Positions 34,921 through 45,038 of a DNA stretch of 64,000 bases are shown here, piece after piece. The number at the start of each line of letters is the position of its first letter. The first letter of the stretch is position 1. Where the stretch lies: positions 21,087 through 85,086 of the forward strand of contig JABDCR010000004.1 in assembly GCA_013288015.1 (NCBI GenBank). Direction: 5' to 3'. This stretch comes from Bacteroidota bacterium. Its GTDB lineage: Bacteria > Bacteroidota > Bacteroidia > B-17B0 > Aurantibacillaceae. Both the position numbers and the translations under genes were made by a program. The notes beneath the pieces were generated by a model, which did no database searches, was not told the origin of the DNA, and was given only the letters and a program-made list of their open reading frames with translations.

Positions 34921-36336
34921 ATGAAGAAACTGAACTTTTCGTTGCATAATATATATATAGCACTTAGCACCTTTTGTTTTTTAATTTCACAAAATATATT
35001 TGCCCGTGCCGGTGGCGGAGGTGGTCATAGTGGTGGAGGTGGCCATAGCGGCGGTGGCGGCGGATACAGCGGCGGTAGTGGTTTTTATAGCACCGGCAGT
35101 GGGGGTGGCGGAAGTTTAAGTACAGGCACTATTGTTATCATTATTATTGCAGTAGTAATTTATTTATATCTTAAAAAAAGCGGCAAACTGGGTGGCATTA
35201 CAGGCGGAGATGATGATGGCGATGATGTAGTACAAAGCATGCCCGATAAACCATTACCCGAAGGATTAGATAAAGAAAAAATAAAATCTTCTTTTTTAAG
35301 CATACAAGATGCATGGCAGAAAAAAGAATTGAAAAACGTGCGCAAGTGGGTTTCTGATGGGGTGTATCAGCGTTTTAATGCGCAGTTTGCCATGATGAAC
35401 AAACTATCGCAGGTAAATAAGTTAATTAATATAAAAGTAGATGGCATTAAACTTGCCAATGCAGGTGTTGATGGTCATTATCAAACTGCCGATGTAGCGG
35501 TTAGTTTTACTATGGATGATGAATTTATAAGCGACAAATATCCTTCATTCAACCAAAAATTCAGAGGCGAAAGTGCCATGGAGTACTGGACGTTTATAAA
35601 ACGTAACGATGCGCAACAAAATAAAAATTTATATAACGATAATAATTGCCCTAATTGTGGTGCTACGTTTGATGTGAGCATGGGTGAGATTAGTCGTTGC
35701 AGTGCTTGTGGCACACTTACTAATAATGCTAGTTACGATTGGGTGTTAAGCGAAATTACACAAGAAGATGATTATAACGGTGGTACCAATTTTGGAAGAT
35801 TAGCGGAGTTACAAGCGCTCACCAAAAACGATAATTTATTTTCGGTACAGCGTATAGAAGATGTAGCATCTAATGTGTTTATGCAAACAATGGAAGTTCT
35901 ATCGGGCGCACCCGAAAAAAAATTAACTCGTTTTGCCGATACAGAAACCACTCAAAATATTTTAGCGCATAAAAAGGAGTTGGGCAATTTTATATTCGAC
36001 CGTTTATATTTAAACGATGTTGATTTGGTAGACTTTAATACAAACAACGAACGATTGAATTTAATTTTCTCGTTAAAAGCAACCTACCAACGTGTACAAG
36101 CCGGAGAGAAACTAAAATTGATAGATAACGATATGGTTACAAAGCATTATGCCATCGTACTATCTAAAAACATAAGAGCCCTGCAAACTGCCGAAAAAGA
36201 AACTGTATTTAGTTACGAGTGCGCAAATTGTGGTGCACCTTTTACCGATACTACTAATGATGTTTGCCCTTATTGCAGTGCTGCCATTATTGACTTTAAT
36301 CGTAATTGGGTGCTTACATTTTTTAAAATGAATTAA
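34921..36336 (+). CDS. Tim44-like membrane protein with two zinc ribbons
   Basis: The ATG at 34921 gives 471 residues with a signal peptide (about 1-32). A glycine-rich stretch of GGGHSGGGG type spans about 33-75, and one transmembrane helix spans about 78-100 (GTIVIIIIAVVIYLYL). A Tim44/MRPL45-like cystatin-fold domain follows at about 125-225 (SFLSIQDAWQKKELKNVRKWVSDGVYQRF). Two zinc ribbons lie at about 240-265 (CPNCGATF...CSACGTL) and 435-455 (CANCGAPF...CPYCSAAI). It may handle or sense membrane proteins, but its role is unproven. It stands between two NIDO-domain paralogues on the same strand. Confidence 0.75.
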   Translation: MKKLNFSLHNIYIALSTFCFLISQNIFARAGGGGGHSGGGGHSGGGGGYSGGSGFYSTGSGGGGSLSTGTIVIIIIAVVIYLYLKKSGKLGGITGGDDDGDDVVQSMPDKPLPEGLDKEKIKSSFLSIQDAWQKKELKNVRKWVSDGVYQRFNAQFAMMNKLSQVNKLINIKVDGIKLANAGVDGHYQTADVAVSFTMDDEFISDKYPSFNQKFRGESAMEYWTFIKRNDAQQNKNLYNDNNCPNCGATFDVSMGEISRCSACGTLTNNASYDWVLSEITQEDDYNGGTNFGRLAELQALTKNDNLFSVQRIEDVASNVFMQTMEVLSGAPEKKLTRFADTETTQNILAHKKELGNFIFDRLYLNDVDLVDFNTNNERLNLIFSLKATYQRVQAGEKLKLIDNDMVTKHYAIVLSKNIRALQTAEKETVFSYECANCGAPFTDTTNDVCPYCSAAIIDFNRNWVLTFFKMN

Positions 36337-36370
36337 TGATAACTTTAAAACTTTATTTAATTAAAACAGC

Positions 36371-39300
36371 ATGAAAAAAATACTACTTGTTACTCTAATC
36401 ACTTTGTCTTTTATTTCGGTAAAAGCGCAGTATAAACACATTGGTGATAGTTTGTGTAAATTAAAACAACAGGGTAAACTAACCGGAGACGAGCAGTTTT
36501 ATAATCCTAACGGTACTAAAACCCTGCACCTTTCAACTTTAGTTAATTCAAAAAAAGGTTCGCATAATAATAGTACTATGTCGTCTTCAACAGCATGTAA
36601 TTGCTGGATACCGCGAGATTCATCGTTTCATGTTGTACCATTAGATGGTAGCGGTTCAAGCACGGGGCCAGGTGTGCCTCCAAATTACGCTAACGATGAT
36701 TGGTCGACTAATGGCATTACACTGCCATTTAACTTTTGTTTTTATGGTGCACCGGCCGGAAATGCAAGTAATCAATTGTATATTAATAATAACGGAAACA
36801 TATCTTTTGGCGCACCTTATTCAACATTTTCGGCAGTTGCTTTTCCAAGTAATCAGTATACAATGGTTGCGCCATTTTGGAGTGATGTTGATACCGATGG
36901 ACCTAATAGCAGATATGTTTGGTATAAAATGACTTCAACTTATTTAATTATTCAGTGGGATAGTGTTGGTTATTATATGGCACATGATGATAAATTAAAC
37001 ACCTATCAATTAATTATTACAGATGGAAACGACCCAATTTTACCTGCTGGAAATAATATTTCATTTTGTTATGGCGATATGCAATGGACTACCGGTGATG
37101 CTTCTGGCGGAACTAATGGTTTTGGTGGAACACCTGCAACAGTTGGGATAAATAAAGGTGACGGTACCACTTATTTTCAATTAAGTCTGTTTGATAATTC
37201 TGGAAGCACTTTTACTAACCCAAGCGGAACTCCTACTGCAAGTGGTGTTAATTGGCTTGATTATAAATCTTTTTATTTTAATTCTTGTGGCTCAGGTGGC
37301 AACATTGCCCCATTACCTACAAGTGGTTTATCTCCTTGCGGACAAGATACTTTAAAGATTTGTGCCGTAGGCGATACACTTCTTCAAACGGTTAGTTTTA
37401 CCGGACCAGAGCCTGCCCAATCTGTTAGCGTAACTGCATCGGGTGGTGGAGCATTAGCCGGACATTTTTCGGTTGTAAATTCAACACCGGGCACAACGGC
37501 ATCTTTAACTTTTATGGTAAATAGTGCCGGTTTAACTCCCGGTTTTTATACCGTAACTGTAACGGGAACAGATAATGGTACACCTGTTTTAAGTACAACA
37601 TTAACCTATATCATTAATATATTAAATGCACCTATTCCAAGCCCGGCAATAACGGTAAGCCCTGCAATAACTTGCGGTACCGCGCCTCCGCTTATCACCT
37701 TAACCAATAGTAGTAGTTATGATAGTTATACTTGGAGCACGGGCGCAACAACTTTTACTACCAGTGTGGCTGTTACAACTACGGTACAAGTAACTGTTAC
37801 AAAAAACGGTTGTTCAAAAACCGGCTCGGTGGTAGCGCAAATTTATCCGGTTCCAAGCCCTGTAGTTAATGGGGCTTTAAATATTTGTCCACCAAGTGTA
37901 AATACAGTACTGTCTGTAAATCAGCCTGTAATGGGCGGAACGGCTCCATTTACCTATAATTGGGATGCTGGTGCTTCTACAACTTTTACATTAACTGCAG
38001 CACCCGGCACACATTCGGTTATGGTAACCGATGCGCATGGTTGTAAAGATTCGGTATCGGTAACTGTTACCACAAACACAGCAACGGCAAATCCGGTAAC
38101 CATATCATCGGCAGGTAGTTTGTGTGCAGGTAGCATAGTTCTTTCTTCATCTATTACAAATGCAACATCTTATTTATGGCAACCCGGTGGCGGAACTGCT
38201 TCTACATATACAGTAAGTGCACCTGGTACATATAGTTTATCGGTAGCTATAAACGGATGTAGTTCATCAACCACATATACGTTAGCTAATCCGGTAACAC
38301 CTACTCTAACCGTTTTAGGTGACACATCTATTTGTGCAGGATCGAGCACAACACTTACAGTAAGTGCAACTCCCGCAGGAGTATATACATATACTTGGTC
38401 AAACGGAGCTACACCTATGGGAAATGGCACAACGCAAATAATAAACACAACAGGAAATTTATATAATGTAATAGGTGTAAACAGTAGTACGCAATGCAAA
38501 AGCATTTTAACATTTACCATAAATAATTATAATAATCCAACAGTATCTATTAATGGAAATAGTACCATGTGTGCTGCTGTACCTCATGATTTATTAACGG
38601 CTGTTCCTGTTGGTGCAAATGGTCCATATACTTATTCTTGGTCGCCGGGGGCAACGGTTACAACACAAACAAATAGCGTTACAAGTCCTCATACATATAG
38701 TGTTGTAGTTACCGATAGTAAAGGTTGTAAAGCAAGCGCGCAGTTTGTAGTTAAATTAAGTAACCCTTCGTTGCATATGCTGCCTTATTATATCTGTCCA
38801 AATCAATCAACCATTATGCATGCACATGGTTCGGGAACTCCCCCTCTTACTTATGTATGGTATCCTGGACCAATAACAGGGTCGTCTTACACAACTTCAA
38901 CAGCGGGTAATTATGCAGTTGTTATGACCGATTTTTATGGTTGTAAAGATTCGGTTACAGTTAACGTGATTCAAAACCCTAAGCCTCAGGCAAACTTTAC
39001 CTATAGTCCGGCAACTCCTGAAGATAACACGCCTGTAGGTTTTTCTAATACATCAACTATAGTCACACCCGATTCGATAGCATGGGATATGTGGAATTTT
39101 GGTGATGGCAATAACGATACTGTTTCGTCTATCCAAAACCCAGTGCACACATATACCGTTGGTGGAACTTATCCTGTTACTTTAATTGTAGCAAGCAAAG
39201 AAGGTTGTTTAGATACTATTGTGAAAAATGTAGTTATTCAGTTTGCCATTATCGCTCCAAATATTATTACTCCTAACGGAGATGGATTAAACGAATTTTT

Positions 39301-39496
39301 AGCGTTTAAAAACCTGCTTTATTTTAAAAATAATAAAATATGGATTTATAATCGTTGGGGTACTTTAATTTATCAGGATAATGATTATAAAAATAACTGG
39401 ACGGGTAAAGATTATAGCGATGGCACTTATTTCTACATCTTAGAAGTTCCAGATAAACCTAAAACCTTTAAAGGATTTTTTGAGAGTTTAAAATAG
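36371..39496 (+). CDS. NIDO- and PKD-domain surface protein with gliding-motility C-terminus
   Basis: This 1041-residue protein has a signal peptide (KKILLVTLITLSFISVKAQ). Its first about 310 residues are close to those of 33251-34786 (NIDO: NNGNISFGAPYSTFSAV, APFWSDVDT). Several Ig/PKD-like repeats follow at about 330-900 (VTDAHGCKDSVSVTV, VVTDSKGCKASAQF, a classic PKD with WNFGDGNNDT). The end (APNIITPNGDGLNEFLAFKNLLYFKNNKIWIYNRWGTLIYQ) is the gliding-motility-associated, type B T9SS domain. The protein is predicted to be secreted and held at the cell surface, perhaps as an adhesin. It differs from its paralogue in sorting class. Confidence 0.9.
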   Translation: MKKILLVTLITLSFISVKAQYKHIGDSLCKLKQQGKLTGDEQFYNPNGTKTLHLSTLVNSKKGSHNNSTMSSSTACNCWIPRDSSFHVVPLDGSGSSTGPGVPPNYANDDWSTNGITLPFNFCFYGAPAGNASNQLYINNNGNISFGAPYSTFSAVAFPSNQYTMVAPFWSDVDTDGPNSRYVWYKMTSTYLIIQWDSVGYYMAHDDKLNTYQLIITDGNDPILPAGNNISFCYGDMQWTTGDASGGTNGFGGTPATVGINKGDGTTYFQLSLFDNSGSTFTNPSGTPTASGVNWLDYKSFYFNSCGSGGNIAPLPTSGLSPCGQDTLKICAVGDTLLQTVSFTGPEPAQSVSVTASGGGALAGHFSVVNSTPGTTASLTFMVNSAGLTPGFYTVTVTGTDNGTPVLSTTLTYIINILNAPIPSPAITVSPAITCGTAPPLITLTNSSSYDSYTWSTGATTFTTSVAVTTTVQVTVTKNGCSKTGSVVAQIYPVPSPVVNGALNICPPSVNTVLSVNQPVMGGTAPFTYNWDAGASTTFTLTAAPGTHSVMVTDAHGCKDSVSVTVTTNTATANPVTISSAGSLCAGSIVLSSSITNATSYLWQPGGGTASTYTVSAPGTYSLSVAINGCSSSTTYTLANPVTPTLTVLGDTSICAGSSTTLTVSATPAGVYTYTWSNGATPMGNGTTQIINTTGNLYNVIGVNSSTQCKSILTFTINNYNNPTVSINGNSTMCAAVPHDLLTAVPVGANGPYTYSWSPGATVTTQTNSVTSPHTYSVVVTDSKGCKASAQFVVKLSNPSLHMLPYYICPNQSTIMHAHGSGTPPLTYVWYPGPITGSSYTTSTAGNYAVVMTDFYGCKDSVTVNVIQNPKPQANFTYSPATPEDNTPVGFSNTSTIVTPDSIAWDMWNFGDGNNDTVSSIQNPVHTYTVGGTYPVTLIVASKEGCLDTIVKNVVIQFAIIAPNIITPNGDGLNEFLAFKNLLYFKNNKIWIYNRWGTLIYQDNDYKNNWTGKDYSDGTYFYILEVPDKPKTFKGFFESLK

Positions 39497-39555
39497 ACTT
39501 TGAATGTTCTTTTTATTAATGAATTACTAGTTCATTAACTTAAAGATTAAACGGC

Positions 39556-39563
39556 TACCTTTG
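39556..39563 (+). promoter_or_regulatory. candidate -7 element before the LptF/G gene
   Basis: TACCTTTG fits TAnnTTTG, 6 bp before the ATG at 39569. Such closeness would give a very short or no 5' leader. Confidence 0.4.
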
Positions 39564-39568
39564 CGCGC

Positions 39569-40675
39569 ATGTTTCTTAAAACGATAGACAGATATATTTT
39601 AAAAAAATTTATCGGCACCTTTATTTTTTCTATCATGCTTATTATTTGCGTTGTTGTTATTTTTGATATTTCCGAAAAAGTAGACAATTTTATTCATGCC
39701 TCTTTACGCGAAATTATTTTCGACCATTATTTAAACTTCATTCCTTTTTTTGCCAATAAGCTTAGCCCCTTATTCGCTTTTATTTCGGTTATTTTCTTCA
39801 CTTCAAAAATGGCAACCCGTTACGAAACTGTTGCTATATTGAGTAGTGGCATAACTTACAGAAGATTTTTGCGACCTTATATCATTGGTGCAGGTTGTAT
39901 AGCGCTTACATCTTTATATATCAGTCATTTTATAATTCCTAAAGCAAACCGACACAAACAGGCTTTTGAGGATAAGTATATAAACCAGCATTATCAAACA
40001 ACGGCACGCAACATACACCGTCAGTTAGATAAAAACACGGTAATTTATATGGAAAGCTATTCGGATGGAGATAAGCGCTGTAATAGATTTACCCTGGAAA
40101 AAATAAAAAACTACCAGCAATATTATATGCTTAATGCAGATAATATAAGATGGGATACATTAAAGAAAAAATGGATAGCTTATAATTATTATGAACGTAT
40201 AGCACATAGCGATAGCTCTCAAAAAAACTCGGCTAGACGTTACACAGAGGAGTTAAAGTTTGGGGCAGAGAAAGAAATTGATATAAATTTTAAACCCATT
40301 GATATGGGACGTATAGAAAGTAAAGTAGAAGTGATGACCTATCCTGAATTGACAAAATTTATTGCTGATGAAACGGAAAAAGGCTCAAGTGGCATAGAGC
40401 GTTTTGAGGTAGAAAATTACATGCGCACGGCTTTCCCGTTTTCCACTTTTATTTTAACCATTATTGGTGTTTGTATTTCATCACGCAGGGTGCGTGGTGG
40501 CATAGGTTTACACTTGGCTATGGGTTTATTATTGGCAGCTTCTTATATGCTGTTTTCGCAAGTATCTTCTACGTTTGCTATTAATGGTTTAATGTCGCCT
40601 TTGCTGGCAGTTTGGATACCGAATTTTTTATACGGGGGCATTGCTTTTTATTTATACCACACAGCGCAGAAGTAG
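39569..40675 (+). CDS. LptF/LptG-family lipopolysaccharide transport permease
   Basis: This 368-residue inner-membrane protein has the YjgP/YjgQ architecture. Three N-terminal helices (about 13-125) are followed by a periplasmic beta-jellyroll (about 150-265; YMESYSDGDKRCNRFTLEKIKNY), then three C-terminal helices (about 290-365). LptF/G with LptB and LptC move LPS from the inner membrane to the outer membrane. The gene is alone on this strand between secreted cargo genes and ftsX on the other strand. Whether it is LptF or LptG cannot be decided here. Confidence 0.88.
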   Translation: MFLKTIDRYILKKFIGTFIFSIMLIICVVVIFDISEKVDNFIHASLREIIFDHYLNFIPFFANKLSPLFAFISVIFFTSKMATRYETVAILSSGITYRRFLRPYIIGAGCIALTSLYISHFIIPKANRHKQAFEDKYINQHYQTTARNIHRQLDKNTVIYMESYSDGDKRCNRFTLEKIKNYQQYYMLNADNIRWDTLKKKWIAYNYYERIAHSDSSQKNSARRYTEELKFGAEKEIDINFKPIDMGRIESKVEVMTYPELTKFIADETEKGSSGIERFEVENYMRTAFPFSTFILTIIGVCISSRRVRGGIGLHLAMGLLLAASYMLFSQVSSTFAINGLMSPLLAVWIPNFLYGGIAFYLYHTAQK

Positions 40676-40684
40676 GTAGGATGA

Positions 40685-41605
40685 TTAAAAATATAAATCC
40701 TCAGCTTTTAAGCGAAGATATTTTCTTACCGAAAGGGCAGAACTTAAGCCTGATATTAGTATACCAAGCGAAATAGTTACTAAAAATAAAATCAGTAAAT
40801 AATTGGGGTTTTGCACCACTAACAATTCAGGTATAAATTTATTGGAGGCTATTATAAAAACAACCACCAGTATATCGGCTATAATGCCTGCAATTACACC
40901 GTTTATTATACCGTTAATGATAAATGGTTTTCTGATAAACGATTGTGTAGCACCTACCAAATACATGGTTTTTAATAAAAAGCGTTTAGAGTAAATAGAT
41001 AAACGAATGGTGTTATTAATTAAAGCAACTGCAATTATTATAAGAAGAGCCGAGAAGAATAAAATAATGGCACTTATTTTTTGCGTGTTTTTATTAATGT
41101 TTTCTACCAACACTTTTTGGTAAACAACTTCGCGTACAATTTTTTCTGAGGCAATTTCTTTTTCAATCCATACTAAACTATCGGGGTTAGCGTACTCAGC
41201 TTTTATGTTTGCGTTAATTGAAGAGGGCAGGGGGTTAAAACCTAAAAAGGTAACAAAATCATCACCTGTTTTTTGTTTCATTTCTTCGGCAGCTTCTTCT
41301 TTGCTTTTGTAGGCTACATTTTTGATGTAGATGGCAGCTTCCATTGTTTTCTTAAGCTTATCAATTTCAGGCTGAGGTGCATCTTCTTTTAAATATACCT
41401 GAAAACCTACATTTTCTTTTACATGGTTTACAATTAAGCGCGCATTAATAAATACCCAGCCAACCAAGGCTAATAAAAATAAAACTAAAGATAAACTCAT
41501 TACCACCGTAACTGATGAAGTTTTTATTTTACTTTGCAGTGTGTTGCGTGCCATATCAAAGGCTAATGTACATTTGCTTTTTAGTTGTTTAACTTTGATA
41601 GCCAC
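40685..41605 (-). CDS. ftsX: cell division protein FtsX
   Basis: This 306-residue protein has a cytosolic N-terminal segment and a first transmembrane helix at about 35-57. A periplasmic loop (about 60-175) carries the typical 'VGFQVYLKEDAPQPEIDKL'. Three more helices (about 180-295) end in SGLSSALSVRKYLRL. FtsX with FtsE regulates amidases at the septum; ftsE is not in this window. It starts 25 bp from the divergent queG gene, so the two share an intergenic region. Confidence 0.9.
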   Translation of the reverse strand: MAIKVKQLKSKCTLAFDMARNTLQSKIKTSSVTVVMSLSLVLFLLALVGWVFINARLIVNHVKENVGFQVYLKEDAPQPEIDKLKKTMEAAIYIKNVAYKSKEEAAEEMKQKTGDDFVTFLGFNPLPSSINANIKAEYANPDSLVWIEKEIASEKIVREVVYQKVLVENINKNTQKISAIILFFSALLIIIAVALINNTIRLSIYSKRFLLKTMYLVGATQSFIRKPFIINGIINGVIAGIIADILVVVFIIASNKFIPELLVVQNPNYLLILFLVTISLGILISGLSSALSVRKYLRLKAEDLYF

Positions 41606-41630
41606 GTTTTAACTAACACACAGTTGTTGA

Positions 41631-42554
41631 ATGCCCTTGCCTAAACAAACATATACTACGCTTATAAAACAACATGCCAAGCGCTTGGGTTTTGAATATT
41701 GTGGTATATCTAAAGCCGATTTTTTAGAAGAAGAAGCTCCGCGTTTAGAAAAGTGGTTGAATAACAACATGCATGGCGAAATGAAGTATATGGAAAACTA
41801 CTTCGATAAACGCTTAGACCCCCGCTTGTTGGTTGATGGTGCTAAATCAGTAGTATCCTTATTACTTAATTATTATCCCGAGAAAGAACAAAACCCTGAT
41901 GCGCCAAAAATTTCTAAATACGCTTATGGAAGTGATTATCATTTTGTGATAAAAGAAAAATGCAAAACACTGATTGATGTTTTAAAAGAAGAGATTGGCG
42001 ATGTAAACGGACGCTGCTTTGTTGATTCTGCTCCCGTTATGGATAAAGCTTGGGCACAAAAATCGGGTTTAGGTTGGGTAGGAAAAAATAGTAACCTCAT
42101 TAATAAAAACAGTGGCTCTTTCTTTTTTATTGCCGAACTTATTATTGATGTAGAACTTGAGTATGATGGACCAATAAAAGATTATTGCGGCACTTGCACT
42201 CGTTGTATAGATGCTTGTCCTACCAATGCCATAGTTGAACCGTATGTGGTTGATGGTAGTAAATGTATTTCGTACTTCACGATTGAGTTGAAAGAAAATA
42301 TACCGACTGATTACAAAAATAAATTTGATAACTGGGCTTTTGGCTGCGATGTCTGTCAGGATGTTTGCCCTTGGAATCGTTTTAGTAAAGCACATACCGA
42401 ACCCTTATTTAATAATAACAGCGATTTATTAGATTGGGATGCGAAACAATGGCAAGAAATAACCCAAGAAGTTTTTAGTAAAGTGTTTAAAAACTCGGCC
42501 GTTAAACGTACCGGTTTTAAAGGTTTGAAACGAAATATAGATTTTTTGAAATAA
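41631..42554 (+). CDS. queG: epoxyqueuosine reductase QueG
   Basis: This 307-residue enzyme carries out the last step of queuosine biosynthesis, reducing epoxyqueuosine in tRNA wobble position 34 with cobalamin and two 4Fe-4S clusters. The two clusters are visible as [12 protein letters not shown] (about residues 186-197) and [12 protein letters not shown] (about 240-251). The catalytic region [17 protein letters not shown] lies at about 143-159. Length and motif order are normal. The gene is alone, divergent from ftsX. Confidence 0.95.
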   Translation: MPLPKQTYTTLIKQHAKRLGFEYCGISKADFLEEEAPRLEKWLNNNMHGEMKYMENYFDKRLDPRLLVDGAKSVVSLLLNYYPEKEQNPDAPKISKYAYGSDYHFVIKEKCKTLIDVLKEEIGDVNGRCFVDSAPVMDKAWAQKSGLGWVGKNSNLINKNSGSFFFIAELIIDVELEYDGPIKDYCGTCTRCIDACPTNAIVEPYVVDGSKCISYFTIELKENIPTDYKNKFDNWAFGCDVCQDVCPWNRFSKAHTEPLFNNNSDLLDWDAKQWQEITQEVFSKVFKNSAVKRTGFKGLKRNIDFLK

Positions 42555-42560
42555 TAAGTT

Positions 42561-43169
42561 TTAAAATATCTCCGTAAAAAAACGAGGCAATAAAGCTGGC
42601 TTTAATAATATGGTAAATACAAAACCAAACACCGCACCCCAAAAGTGAGCGTTGTGTCCAATATTATCTAACTGGCGTTTGCCCATGTACCAACTGTAAA
42701 TTAAATACAAGCCTCCAAAACTCCAGGCAGGTATAAAAAACGGAATAAATAAAATACCCATGCCCATAGTTGGGTTAATTAATATGGCGCTAAATACAAT
42801 AGCAGTAACAGCTCCACTTGCACCAACAGATGAGTAACTGGGGTTATCTCGTTGTTTTATAAAATCGAAAAGCGAAGAGAAAAAAATACCGCCTACATAT
42901 AACAAGATGTAATAGAATACAGCTTTCTCTTGAAAGAGAGTAGGGAAATATTGTTCTTCAAGCACTTGCCCAAATAAATAAAGCGCATACATATTAAAAC
43001 CTAAATGCATATAATCGCCATGCAAAAAAGCATGTGTAAACAAACGGTAATATTGTTTGTGATGATAGGTTGCATAAGCGCTAAATAAATATTTATTAAA
43101 AATATTTGCATCATTAAATGCCCAAAAAGAAAAGGCAACGCAGGCAACTATAATACAGGTTGTTATCAT
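42561..43169 (-). CDS. rhomboid-family intramembrane serine protease
   Basis: This 202-residue membrane protein with six or so transmembrane helices has the rhomboid signature HAFLHGDYMHLGFNMYALYLFG (about 45-66). The nucleophile motif SVGASGAVTA lies at about 115-124, and the histidine motif GHNAHFWGAVFG at about 175-186. It cleaves substrates inside the membrane; the target is unknown. It lies directly beyond the ftsZ terminator on the same strand, so it may be read separately. Confidence 0.93.
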   Translation of the reverse strand: MITTCIIVACVAFSFWAFNDANIFNKYLFSAYATYHHKQYYRLFTHAFLHGDYMHLGFNMYALYLFGQVLEEQYFPTLFQEKAVFYYILLYVGGIFFSSLFDFIKQRDNPSYSSVGASGAVTAIVFSAILINPTMGMGILFIPFFIPAWSFGGLYLIYSWYMGKRQLDNIGHNAHFWGAVFGFVFTILLKPALLPRFFTEIF

Positions 43170-43197
43170 ATAAATTTATGCGTCAAATATACCCAAT

Positions 43198-43225
43198 AAA
43201 AAAGGCTGCACTAGCAGCCTTTTTT
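43198..43225 (-). terminator. terminator of the dcw operon
   Basis: AAAAAAGGCTGC-acta-GCAGCCTTTTTT is a 12-bp stem (six GC-rich plus six A:T pairs). On the minus strand it ends in a T-run, 18 bp beyond the ftsZ stop. Confidence 0.9.
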
Positions 43226-43242
43226 ATAAAGTTATTTTTTAT

Positions 43243-44919
43243 TTAGTCAACGTTATCGTGTAAAAAAGAGTTGTTGGGTTTTATCTCCATTTTTTTATCA
43301 TCTCCTTCGCTTAGTGTATAACGAGATACATTGCTTTCGGTAGAGTAATTTACGTTATCTAACTTAATGTTTTGACGAACGAAAGATGGTTCTTTTTCAA
43401 GCTCATTTAAACCTTCTGAGGACTTTAATTTAAATGTAATGTCTTTCAGTTTTTTAATGCGCTCTTGTGCCATGCGGATGCGTTCTTCGCGCTCCAATTT
43501 TTGTAAATCTTCAGCACTTAAGTTTTCAAGGCTTTTTGCCTCTCCTTCAACTTCGTTAGATGAAGAAACCATTTTAATTTCCATGGTCATTTCTTCTTCC
43601 GAAGAATCAGTTGATTCGCTTGCGCTATTTGTAAAAGTATATTCTTCTTCGTTTACTATTTCGTTTGAAGAAGACTCATTTGTAACTACAAATTCAATTT
43701 CAGACTCCTGATTTGAAACCGCGCTTATTTCTTCTTGTGTATTTGTAGAGGTAATTTCAGCTGTTGTTTCTTCCGATTTTTTAATCAACAAGAAAGGCTC
43801 ATCTTCTTTTTTCTCTTCTTCCTTAATTACTTCTTCAATATTAGTTTGTACTACTAATGTATTTGTAACAACGGGTTCAACTACTGCTTCTGGTTTGTGA
43901 GACTCTAATACATTTACAATTTTCTCAGGTTGTTTAGCTGTTTCAAAACCACTTGGTTTGTTGCTTTCAAAACCAGTTGCAATAATGGTTACACCAACAC
44001 TATCACCTAATGATTGGTCGATGCCGTAACCGGTAATTAACTCAGCTGTATAACCACTTGCTTCTTGTATATAATCAGTTATCTCACCAAATTCATCCAT
44101 TGAAATATCATCGGTACCGCTCATGATATTTAATAGTACGTGGCGTGCACCACGAATGTTGTTATCATTTAATAAAGGAGAATTTAAGGCTTGTTCAACC
44201 GCACGTATAGCGCGTCTTTCACCTGATGCAGAAGCAGTACCCATAATAGCTACACCGCTGTCTTTCATCACTGTTTTCACATCATTAAAATCTACGTTAA
44301 TGTGTAAGTTAATGCTTATAATTTCTGCAATAGATTTTGCAGCACCTGTAAGTACATTATCTGCGTGAGCAAATGCTTCGCTCATTTTTAAGTTACCGTA
44401 AATGTCGCGTAATTTATCGTTGCCAATAACAAGTAAAGTATCAACATACTTTTTCATTTCTTCTAAACCTTGTTCGGCTTGTTGTTTACGTTTTTTACCT
44501 TCAAACACAAAAGGCATAGTAACGATACCAACTGAAAGAATTCCCATATCGCGTGCCACCGAAGCAATAATAGGTGCCGCACCTGTACCGGTACCACCAC
44601 CTAAACCTGCGGTAATAAACACCATTTGTGTTCCGTCAGATAAATATTTACGAATCTCTTCAATAGTTTCTAAAGCAGAATTTTTTCCCATTTCAGGAAT
44701 TGAACCTGCACCTAAACCTTTTGTAAGTGCAATGCCTAATTGTATTTTATTAGGCACCGGACTAACTTCAAGTGCTTGCTTATCTGTATTACAAACAATA
44801 AAATCTACACCTTTAATGCCAAGCTTAAACATGTGATTAACTGCATTGCTGCCGCCACCGCCTACACCAATTACTTTGATGATTGAGCCTGGTTCTTGTT
44901 GTATTTCGAATTGCATCAT
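43243..44919 (-). CDS. ftsZ: cell division protein FtsZ
   Basis: This 558-residue tubulin-like GTPase forms the Z ring. The GTPase core (about 1-320) holds GVGGGGSNAVNHM, the tubulin signature GGGTGTGAAP (about 105-114), and NLHINVDFNDVKT. The C-terminal third (about 330-545) is an unusually long, Glu/Ser-rich linker. It ends in the tail SFLHDNVD, which resembles the C-terminal peptide of Bacteroidota FtsZ proteins. It is the last gene of the dcw operon, with a 119-bp gap after ftsA and a strong terminator behind it. Start could be either of two adjacent ATGs. Confidence 0.97.
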   Translation of the reverse strand: MMQFEIQQEPGSIIKVIGVGGGGSNAVNHMFKLGIKGVDFIVCNTDKQALEVSPVPNKIQLGIALTKGLGAGSIPEMGKNSALETIEEIRKYLSDGTQMVFITAGLGGGTGTGAAPIIASVARDMGILSVGIVTMPFVFEGKKRKQQAEQGLEEMKKYVDTLLVIGNDKLRDIYGNLKMSEAFAHADNVLTGAAKSIAEIISINLHINVDFNDVKTVMKDSGVAIMGTASASGERRAIRAVEQALNSPLLNDNNIRGARHVLLNIMSGTDDISMDEFGEITDYIQEASGYTAELITGYGIDQSLGDSVGVTIIATGFESNKPSGFETAKQPEKIVNVLESHKPEAVVEPVVTNTLVVQTNIEEVIKEEEKKEDEPFLLIKKSEETTAEITSTNTQEEISAVSNQESEIEFVVTNESSSNEIVNEEEYTFTNSASESTDSSEEEMTMEIKMVSSSNEVEGEAKSLENLSAEDLQKLEREERIRMAQERIKKLKDITFKLKSSEGLNELEKEPSFVRQNIKLDNVNYSTESNVSRYTLSEGDDKKMEIKPNNSFLHDNVD

Positions 44920-45038
44920 GTGGTTTTGTATTTTAAATGATAAGGTCTTGTTACCGATTTGCTAATTTCTCGATTGTTAGGCCTTCTTTTTATGTTCTAT
45001 CTACTTACTTTTAAACTGCTTATTGTTAATTGTTTAGC

